This document shows positions 1 through 5,011 of a DNA stretch of 5,011 bases, in pieces. Numbering within the stretch: position 1 is the first letter of the stretch; every line of letters starts with the position of its first letter. Source of the DNA: Phycisphaerales bacterium (GTDB taxonomy: Bacteria > Planctomycetota > Phycisphaerae > Tepidisphaerales > Tepidisphaeraceae); assembly GCA_003153655.1 (NCBI GenBank), contig PMAK01000295.1, positions 250 through 5,260 on the forward strand, in the 5' to 3' direction. Below the pieces are notes generated by a model. That model was not told the DNA's origin and did no database searches. It was given only the letters and a program-made list of their open reading frames with translations. A program made the position numbers and the translations under genes.

Positions 1-1181
1 CCTGTGGTTGTGCCAAGCTTGCGGCGATAGGTGTCGACGAATGTGACTTCGCGGGCGACAAAGCCGAGGTCCTTGGCATAGAAGCGTTTGGCCTGGTGCG
101 GCTGCTTGGGGCGCGTTTCGAGGGTCACGACAATCGTTTTGGGGAAATCTCCCTTGGCCCGGATCACGGAGAGCGTCAGCTTGTCGCCGACGTCCATCCG
201 CTGAATTTGGCGCGTGACGATCTCGGGGAGTTCGACGGGGAGATCTCCGCGCTCGATGGGCCGGCCGTTGATTTGTGTGATGACGTCGAGCTTACTGAGG
301 CCGGCTTTGGCGGCGGGGGAATCGGGGACGACATCGCCAATCTGGACCGCGGGGACATTTTGGAGGCCGAAATATTCAGCATCTTCTTTTTCGAGGCCTT
401 TCATTTCGCAGCCGATCCAGGGAATGACGATTGGCTTGTCGGGCGTGGGGGGATTCTGGATGCCTGACAGAAAATCGCTGGAGGGAATGAAGAGCCGCGG
501 CGTATTGGTCAGCATCGGGATATCGTCCGGTGTTTCCGGATTATCGAGAAGGGCTTCGCCGAGGCTGCGGGCGTGGACATAACCGACGGCGCGTCCCTTT
601 GCATCGAGGACGATTGCGCCGACGCCGGCCAACTGGCCGCCGACTAGAAGCTGGGGGATCGGCCCGCGGAGACGGGTGGACATGAAGGCGGTGGTTACGA
701 GCGCTTTGTATCCCGCGCCCTTGGGGAGAATTCCGACGGAGTAGAGGGGATCGCCTATTTGCGGGGACTCATCCACGAACTTGATCGATTTCCATTTCTG
801 TGGGGAGTCTGCCCGGACAAATGCGAGGCTCGTGCGCTCATCGCGGCCCTGGAGCGTTGCGTCGATTTCTGTTTCATCGCCGGTTTCACTGGGGACGATG
901 ATTTTGAATTTCTGCATCTGCTCGTCGGGGATGATGGCGGGTGTGACGATGCCGATGGGGATGATGACGAGGCCGTCGTCACTGATGATGACACCTGCGG
1001 CGGAGAGTTCCTGCGAGCCGAGTTCGCTGGTCCAGGTGTATTTGACGGCGACAAGCGAGGGCTTGACCAGGTCGTACATGGAGCGAATTGTTTTCGCATC
1101 GTCGGCTGTCGCGAGGGCGCTTGAGAGTGAAAGCAGGATTACGATCGCGATGCATCCAATGAGTCGGTTGATATTTTTCAT
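1..1181 (-). CDS. Secreted HtrA-like pseudoprotease with PDZ domain (partial, C-terminus beyond left edge)
   Basis: Reading leftward from the ATG at 1181, the frame is open for 393 codons to the window edge, so the C-terminus is missing. Residues 1-24 form a signal peptide (basic MKNINR, hydrophobic core, ALA before TADD), placing the protein in the envelope or outside. Residues about 35-205 resemble the HtrA trypsin fold: a GVIISDDG strand at 63-70, a TSLAFVRAD stretch at 117-125 and AIVLDAKGRAVGY at 189-201. Aligned by eye to the neighbouring HtrA, catalytic His is replaced by Gly77, Asp by Ser118 and Ser by Val187, and no GNSGG is present. It should therefore be proteolytically inactive. 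Residues about 252-355 are a PDZ domain (PDSPAAKAGLSKLDVITQING). Residues from about 366 may begin a second PDZ. It lies 7 bases downstream of the active HtrA gene with a good AGGAG, so the two are probably co-translated. A scaffold, inhibitor or peptide-sensing role is inference. No frameshift or internal stop is seen. Confidence 0.85.
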   Translation of the reverse strand, partial: MKNINRLIGCIAIVILLSLSSALATADDAKTIRSMYDLVKPSLVAVKYTWTSELGSQELSAAGVIISDDGLVIIPIGIVTPAIIPDEQMQKFKIIVPSETGDETEIDATLQGRDERTSLAFVRADSPQKWKSIKFVDESPQIGDPLYSVGILPKGAGYKALVTTAFMSTRLRGPIPQLLVGGQLAGVGAIVLDAKGRAVGYVHARSLGEALLDNPETPDDIPMLTNTPRLFIPSSDFLSGIQNPPTPDKPIVIPWIGCEMKGLEKEDAEYFGLQNVPAVQIGDVVPDSPAAKAGLSKLDVITQINGRPIERGDLPVELPEIVTRQIQRMDVGDKLTLSVIRAKGDFPKTIVVTLETRPKQPHQAKRFYAKDLGFVAREVTFVDTYRRKLGTTT

Positions 1182-1185
1182 GCGG

Positions 1186-1190
1186 CTCCT
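1186..1190 (-). promoter_or_regulatory. Shine-Dalgarno AGGAG overlapping the upstream stop codon
   Basis: On the minus strand, TAGGAG at 1191-1186 contains both the TAG stop of the HtrA gene and an AGGAG ribosome binding site. It sits four bases (CCGC) before the ATG at 1181. This fixes the start of the pseudoprotease gene and suggests that ribosomes finishing HtrA re-initiate on it. It is the only strong Shine-Dalgarno among the four gene starts in the window. Confidence 0.75.
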
Positions 1191-2604
1191 ATTCGCCCTG
1201 CTCGGTGGTGGGCGCGTACTCCTTTACCTTCAGAATCGCGGTAAATGACTCGCGGCCTCGCTCGATTTCCAATGCGACCCGATCGAGCTTTTGCTCCTGG
1301 GTTTTGTCGTACAGGCCCTGGAACTGAGTCATATCTTTTACGGGTGTGCCATTGACGGAAAGGATTACGTCGCCGGTTTCCAGATGAGCACGTTCAACGG
1401 GTTCGCCGTCGGCCATGCTGGTGATCCAGACGCCCGCGACCTGATCGAGCTGACTGGCGATGGCGTATGGGCGGCTGACTTCGCGGACGGAAGCGCCCCA
1501 TTGGGTGAAGCCGCGTTCTTCGCCGAGGAGTCCTTCCAGTTGGGTTGTTTTGGCGGTGAGGGTGAGTTCTTTCTTGGATCGCTTGATCGTGAGTTTGACG
1601 TCGGCGCCGATGGGGAGGGATGCGAGGCGCTGGCGGACGGGGGCGAGTTCTTCGGGGAAGCGCGCGTTGGTTGGCTGGCCGTTGATCGCGAGCAGAATGT
1701 CCTGGGCTTTTCCGCCGGCGTCGGCGTAGGGGCCGATTTTGTCGACGCTGTTGATGAGGACGCCGCGGTTGATGTCGATGTCGTAGAAGGATTCCAATTG
1801 ATGCATCGGCATCAGTTCGATTCCGAGATCGCTGCGATCGACTTTGCCTTTTATGCCTGGGGCGGCGGATTGCAGGATGGCGGCGATGACCGGTTTGGCG
1901 GTGTCGATGGGGATTGCGAAGTTGAGGTTTTGGCCGCCGCCTCGGGTGTTGATGCCGACGACTTTTGAGTTGATATCGACGAGTGGGCCGCCGCTGTTGC
2001 CGGGGTTGATGGGGACGTCCATCTGGATCCAGTTGGAGAAGTCACCGGTTTCGTAGCCGTCGATATCCATGCGTTGCTGGACGTCGAAGAAGGTGCGATC
2101 GGTGTTGGAGATGCTGCCTCGGGTGACGGTGCGGGCGAGGCCGAAGGGGGTTCCGAAGGCCATTACGTCTTGTCCGACGACCAGGGTGCTGCTGTCACCG
2201 AGCTGGACTGAGCTGAAGGTGATGTTTTGGCGCTTGGCGGCGTCCATATCCATCTGAATGACGGCCAGATCTGTCCAGTGATCGTCGCCGATGAGACGAG
2301 CGGGTACGCGTTCTTTGTCGGCGAGGGTTACATAGATTTCGATGGCGCGGCCGGCGACGTGATAGTTTGTGAGGATGTGGCCTTGCTGGTCGATGAAGAC
2401 GCCCGAGCCGTTGCCTCGGACGAGGCTTTGTTTGCCATCTTTATAGATGGCCTGGGCGATATCGACACGGACGACGGCGGGGGAAATGGCGGCGGTGACG
2501 TCGGCGACGCGTCTTGGGGTGGCCAATGGATAGGGATCGGCCTGACAGCCCGCCATCAGCAGCACACTTACGCAGGCAAATATTCTAAAAATCGTACGAT
2601 TCAT
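1189..2604 (-). CDS. HtrA/Deg-family serine protease, lipoprotein, two PDZ domains
   Basis: A complete 471-residue S1C (HtrA/DegP/DegQ-like) endopeptidase, of usual length for the two-PDZ class. These enzymes degrade or refold damaged envelope proteins. Residues 1-20 are a lipoprotein signal (two Arg, hydrophobic run, LMAGC lipobox), predicting cleavage before Cys20 and membrane anchoring by lipid instead of free periplasmic release. The protease domain spans about 33-245. It has His82 in TNYHVAG, Asp112 in WTDLAV and Ser204 in NPGNSGGPLV, so the triad and oxyanion loop are intact. GTPFGLARTVTRGSIS at 151-166 is the typical strand-loop before the active-site serine. PDZ1 is about 258-342 (AGGKAQDILLAINGQPTNA at 296-314) and PDZ2 about 366-460 (LETGDVILSVNGTPV at 408-422). 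The start at 2604 gives a clean lipobox, although no Shine-Dalgarno is visible upstream. It is first in a minus-strand pair with the pseudoprotease. Orthology to DegP, DegQ or DegS specifically cannot be settled, so no symbol is given. Confidence 0.95.
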   Translation of the reverse strand: MNRTIFRIFACVSVLLMAGCQADPYPLATPRRVADVTAAISPAVVRVDIAQAIYKDGKQSLVRGNGSGVFIDQQGHILTNYHVAGRAIEIYVTLADKERVPARLIGDDHWTDLAVIQMDMDAAKRQNITFSSVQLGDSSTLVVGQDVMAFGTPFGLARTVTRGSISNTDRTFFDVQQRMDIDGYETGDFSNWIQMDVPINPGNSGGPLVDINSKVVGINTRGGGQNLNFAIPIDTAKPVIAAILQSAAPGIKGKVDRSDLGIELMPMHQLESFYDIDINRGVLINSVDKIGPYADAGGKAQDILLAINGQPTNARFPEELAPVRQRLASLPIGADVKLTIKRSKKELTLTAKTTQLEGLLGEERGFTQWGASVREVSRPYAIASQLDQVAGVWITSMADGEPVERAHLETGDVILSVNGTPVKDMTQFQGLYDKTQEQKLDRVALEIERGRESFTAILKVKEYAPTTEQGE

Positions 2605-2692
2605 GAACAGGATGTGGATAACATGCGCGAAGCCTGTCGAAGCCGCAACCCCGGCGCGGAAGATTTTGTGTGATCCTGTAGATTCCCCGGCT
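2605..2692. promoter_or_regulatory. Divergent intergenic region between the htrA-like and rdgC-like genes
   Basis: These 88 bases separate the two divergent starts and must carry, or lie downstream of, the promoters for both gene pairs unless those lie inside the genes. I see no convincing -35/-10 pair in either direction. The best minus-strand -10-like hexamer is TGTTAT just upstream of the HtrA start, and it overlaps the DnaA-box match. A short direct repeat CGAAG occurs twice with 5 bases between (around 2628-2642). No Shine-Dalgarno stands before either start. Confidence 0.45.
2613..2621 (-). promoter_or_regulatory. Perfect DnaA-box match (TTATCCACA on the minus strand)
   Basis: The plus strand reads TGTGGATAA, the exact complement of the consensus DnaA box TTATCCACA. 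It lies 9 bases upstream of the HtrA start codon, where bound DnaA could affect HtrA transcription. Only one copy was noticed, with no AT-rich unwinding region, so an origin is not supported. The match itself is certain; that DnaA binds here is inference and could be coincidence. Confidence 0.35.
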
Positions 2693-3880
2693 ATGGGATT
2701 TTCATCTGGATCGGTCTCTATGCGTCGTTTTGCCGTTTTGGGCGATCAACCGAAGAGCGTTGAGCAACCACTATTGGATAAGCTGGCGGAGCATGCGCTG
2801 GTTCCGTCGGAGGATGGGGTGCCGCCGGAGGTGGAATATGGGTGGTGCGGGGGTCGGCATATTTTGGATAGCCGATTCGATTTTGAACGGAATGTATTTA
2901 ATGACGCGGTGTCGTTTGCGATGCGGGTGGATACGAGCCGGGTTCCGGCGGAATTGCGGCAGGCGTACAAGATAATGGAAGAGGATGCGGTGGCGGCGTC
3001 GAATCCGTCGGGATTTATCAGCCGGAAGCAGAAGTCGATGGTGAAGGAGACTTTGGCCCGGAAGCTGGACGAGGAATTGAAATCGGGGAAGTTTCGGCGG
3101 AGCCGGTTGACGACGGTGCTGTGGGATTTGCCTACGGCGAGCGTTTATTCGCCGGCTTCTGGGCCTGTGGCTGAGAAGCTGATGGAGCTGTTTGAGCGGA
3201 CATTTGGGCTTGAATTGCAGCCGATGTCGGCGGGGTCGATTGCGTTGAAGATGCTGGAATCGCGCGGGCATCGGCGGGATTATGAGGATTCTCGGCCGAC
3301 ACGATTTGTGCTTGGGCCGGAAGGGGAGAGCCAACATCCGGAGTATCCGTGGACGGCGAAGGGGCCGCAGCCTAAGGATTTTCTGGGTAATGAATTTTTG
3401 CTGTGGCTGTGGAATGAGGCGGATCAGCGGGATGGGACGATCAAGGTTGAATCTGGTGAGGCGGCGATCTTTATCGATAAATCGCTGGATTTGGATTGCG
3501 CTTATGGACTGAGCGGACGAGATACGTTGCGCGGGGACGGGCCGACGCGGATGCCGGAGGCGAAGGATGCGCTGCGTACGGGGAAATTGCCGCGGAAGGC
3601 GGGGTTGGTGTTGGATTACTCGCGGCAGCAGTTCACGCTTACGTTCAATGCGGAGAGTTTTTCGATTTCGGCGGCGAAATTGCCGAAGGTTGAGGAAGCG
3701 GACACGCCTCGCACGCAGTTTGAGGAGCGGGTGGGGCTGATGCGCGAATTGTGGAAGGCGATTGATTCGTTGTACGACGTATTTTTGAAGCGGCGCTGCT
3801 CGTCGGCGTGGGAATCACAGACGAGCGCGATTCGTAAATGGATATTGCTGACGCCGAAGCCTGTGGCGGCGGTGGCGTGA
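2693..3880 (+). CDS. rdgC: RdgC-like recombination-associated protein
   Basis: A 395-residue protein resembling RdgC, a DNA-binding ring protein that in E. coli restrains RecA-driven recombination. By eye, the order of features matches E. coli RdgC. A GW near the N-terminus (residues 50-51) is followed by DTSRVPAEL (80-88), like the EEKILPSPV region. A basic helix ISRKQKSMVKETLARKL (109-125) is followed by a VLWDLPTASVYSPAS strand pair (142-156) and then EKLMELFERTFGLELQPMS. Near the C-terminus, TGKLPRKAGLVLDYSRQQFT (296-315) parallels the AGKVVTKLALDWQQRIQF segment. It is about 90 residues longer than the 303-residue E. coli protein. Much of the excess lies at about 190-270, including FLGNEFLLWLW (230-240). 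The frame is open upstream to an ATG at 2603, but that would overlap the HtrA start codon and add an unlikely leader. MGFSSGSVSMRRF at 2693 looks like the natural start; 2720 is an alternative. There is no clear Shine-Dalgarno. It is followed by rmuC in the same direction. Confidence 0.75.
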   Translation: MGFSSGSVSMRRFAVLGDQPKSVEQPLLDKLAEHALVPSEDGVPPEVEYGWCGGRHILDSRFDFERNVFNDAVSFAMRVDTSRVPAELRQAYKIMEEDAVAASNPSGFISRKQKSMVKETLARKLDEELKSGKFRRSRLTTVLWDLPTASVYSPASGPVAEKLMELFERTFGLELQPMSAGSIALKMLESRGHRRDYEDSRPTRFVLGPEGESQHPEYPWTAKGPQPKDFLGNEFLLWLWNEADQRDGTIKVESGEAAIFIDKSLDLDCAYGLSGRDTLRGDGPTRMPEAKDALRTGKLPRKAGLVLDYSRQQFTLTFNAESFSISAAKLPKVEEADTPRTQFEERVGLMRELWKAIDSLYDVFLKRRCSSAWESQTSAIRKWILLTPKPVAAVA

Positions 3881-3960
3881 TCGAGAGTGCATGATCGGGG
3901 CCTTCCGCAAACGCGATCTGCGTGTTAGGTTATCGTTCAGGTATCACAGAACGAAGTCTA
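3881..3960 (+). other. Short gap between the rdgC-like gene and rmuC
   Basis: These 80 bases contain no convincing terminator: the only potential stem is a four-base CGCA/TGCG pair without a T-run. There is also no recognisable promoter. The lack of a terminator is compatible with read-through from the rdgC-like gene into rmuC, but an independent promoter cannot be excluded. Confidence 0.4.
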
Positions 3961-5011
3961 ATGCTTTTGGCGGCAGGCATTGCGGGATTGGTGATTGGGA
4001 TCGCCATTGGGGCGTTGTTTGGCGTTTTGCTGGGATCACGGCGCTGGCAGGTGGCGGAGCAACTGCGGGCGGACTTGGCGCAGCAAGTCGCGGCGGAAAA
4101 AGTACAGACTCAGTCTCTGCGGGATGGCTTGGCCCAAAGCGAGCGGGAGTTGGCCACCGCCAAAACGCAATTCGCTTCGGGGCAGCAGAATCTTATTGAG
4201 CAGCGGCAGTTGTTGGAGCAGGCGCAAGAACAATTGCGGGAGGCTTTTGCCAGCGCATCGGCGGAGGTGCTGGCGCGCAACAACGAAACATTTCTGCAAT
4301 TAGCCAAGGAACGATTTGCGACGATGGCGGCGGAGGCGGCGGGGTCGCTCGATCAGCGTAAGGAACAGATTGATGGGTTGCTGAAGCCGCTTCGCGGGTT
4401 GATGGATCAATACCAGATTCGCGTTGGCGAGATCGAGAAATCTCGCGTTGAATCGTACAGCATGTTGCGGGAGCAGCTTGGGACGTTGGCGGAGACGCAG
4501 CGGACGTTGAACACGCAGACATCGCAGCTTGTGACGGCGCTTTCGCGGCCGACGGTTCGCGGGCAGTGGGGGGAGATCTCGCTGCGACGATTGGTGGAAC
4601 TGGCGGGGTTGTCTGACCGATGTGATTTCGTTGAGCAGAAGACTGTGGATGGCGATCAGGGGAAGCTTAGGCCGGATATGGTGGTGAAGCTTCCTGGTGA
4701 TCGGGATGTGGTGATCGATTGCAAGACTTGTCTTGACGCGTTTCTTGATGCGGCCGCTGCCGTTGATGAGGACACGCGAAAGACGCATCTGCAGCGGCAT
4801 GCGCAGCAGGTCCGGAGCCGGGCTCGGGAGTTGTCGGGGAAGAGCTATTGGACGCAGTTTTCGCGGTCGCCGGAGTATGTGATTATGTTTTTGCCGGGGG
4901 AGGCATTTTTATATGCCGCGGTGGAGCAGGATGGGTCGCTGGTGGAGGATTGCATCAAGAATCATGTGCTGATTGCGACGCCGACGACTTTAATCGCGCT
5001 GCTGAAGCTGG
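3961..5011 (+). CDS. rmuC: RmuC-family DNA recombination protein (partial, C-terminus beyond right edge)
   Basis: The frame is open for 350 codons to the window edge. RmuC proteins are predicted nucleases of the restriction-endonuclease-like fold; the E. coli member limits inversion between short inverted repeats. Residues 2-25 are a Gly/Ala/Leu/Ile membrane anchor followed by SRR, so the rest is expected in the cytoplasm. Residues about 28-195 are Gln/Glu/Ala/Leu-rich heptad-like coiled coil. The conserved core starts at RPTVRGQWGEISLRRLVELAGL (from 196). It continues with LRPDMVVKLPG (236-246), VVIDCKTCLDAF (250-261), SGKSYW (292-297), EYVIMFLPGEAFL (305-317) and IATPTTLIALLKL (338-350). 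Asp239 and Asp253-x-Lys255 fit the PD-(D/E)xK pattern, so the visible catalytic positions are intact. The ATG at 3961 places the anchor right at the N-terminus. An in-frame GTG at 3922 would add 13 residues and is less likely. No strong Shine-Dalgarno is present. Only the last part of the family domain is missing. Confidence 0.93.
   Translation, partial: MLLAAGIAGLVIGIAIGALFGVLLGSRRWQVAEQLRADLAQQVAAEKVQTQSLRDGLAQSERELATAKTQFASGQQNLIEQRQLLEQAQEQLREAFASASAEVLARNNETFLQLAKERFATMAAEAAGSLDQRKEQIDGLLKPLRGLMDQYQIRVGEIEKSRVESYSMLREQLGTLAETQRTLNTQTSQLVTALSRPTVRGQWGEISLRRLVELAGLSDRCDFVEQKTVDGDQGKLRPDMVVKLPGDRDVVIDCKTCLDAFLDAAAAVDEDTRKTHLQRHAQQVRSRARELSGKSYWTQFSRSPEYVIMFLPGEAFLYAAVEQDGSLVEDCIKNHVLIATPTTLIALLKL

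Noticed and set aside
1291..1968. A 225-codon open frame on the plus strand opposite the HtrA gene.
   Set aside because: It is antisense to a clear, motif-rich protease; its product is an Asp/Gly/Ala/Val-rich sequence with no recognisable domain, typical of an antisense shadow in GC-rich DNA.
2603..2692. The upstream ATG at 2603 as the start of the rdgC-like gene, adding 30 residues.
   Set aside because: It shares bases with the HtrA start codon, leaves no room for a divergent promoter, and the added residues look like translated intergenic DNA; MGFSSGSVS at 2693 is a more natural N-terminus.
2605..2692. The divergent gap as a replication origin because of the DnaA box.
   Set aside because: Only one box was noticed, there is no AT-rich unwinding stretch, no origin-associated genes are nearby, and the G over C bias does not switch here.
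2771..3337. A 188-codon open frame on the minus strand inside the rdgC-like gene.
   Set aside because: The product is Arg/Pro/His/Leu-rich without domain or signal features, and it lies opposite a gene with family similarity along its length.
3891..4199. A 102-codon plus-strand frame between the rdgC-like gene and rmuC.
   Set aside because: It overlaps the start of rmuC in another frame and its product has no recognisable features, while the rmuC frame has anchor, coiled coil and conserved core.
4300..4800. A 166-codon open frame on the minus strand inside rmuC.
   Set aside because: Arg/Leu/His-rich shadow opposite the conserved RmuC core.

Overview
The window holds four protein-coding genes arranged as two pairs that diverge from a short central gap near 2605-2692. 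There are no RNA genes, insertion sequences, CRISPR arrays or long repeats that I can see. The DNA is moderately GC-rich. Gene content (a lipoprotein HtrA followed by an HtrA-like pseudoprotease, plus a long RdgC-like protein and an RmuC) suggests a diderm bacterium outside the well-studied Proteobacteria. A planctomycete-like source is my best guess, but this is inference from style and gene content, not a marker gene.

Left half, minus strand: an intact HtrA/Deg-type serine protease (2604 to 1189) has a lipoprotein signal, a complete His/Asp/Ser triad and two PDZ domains. It is followed after 7 bases by a second trypsin-fold plus PDZ protein (1181 running off the left edge). This one keeps the HtrA architecture and has a signal peptide, but all three catalytic positions are replaced. 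The two are very probably one transcript, with the Shine-Dalgarno of the second gene overlapping the stop codon of the first. Together they look like an envelope protein-quality-control or stress-sensing pair: an active protease and a catalytically dead partner.

Right half, plus strand: an RdgC-like recombination-associated protein (2693 to 3880), longer than the E. coli protein, is followed after 80 bases by an RmuC-family protein (3961 running off the right edge). RmuC has an N-terminal membrane anchor, a long coiled coil and the start of a predicted nuclease-like core. Both families are linked to DNA recombination or DNA-structure maintenance.

The central gap must hold the promoters for both directions. 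It contains one perfect 9-base DnaA-box match. The plus strand is richer in G than C on both sides of the gap whatever the gene direction. This fits one replication strand throughout and argues against the gap being a replication origin.
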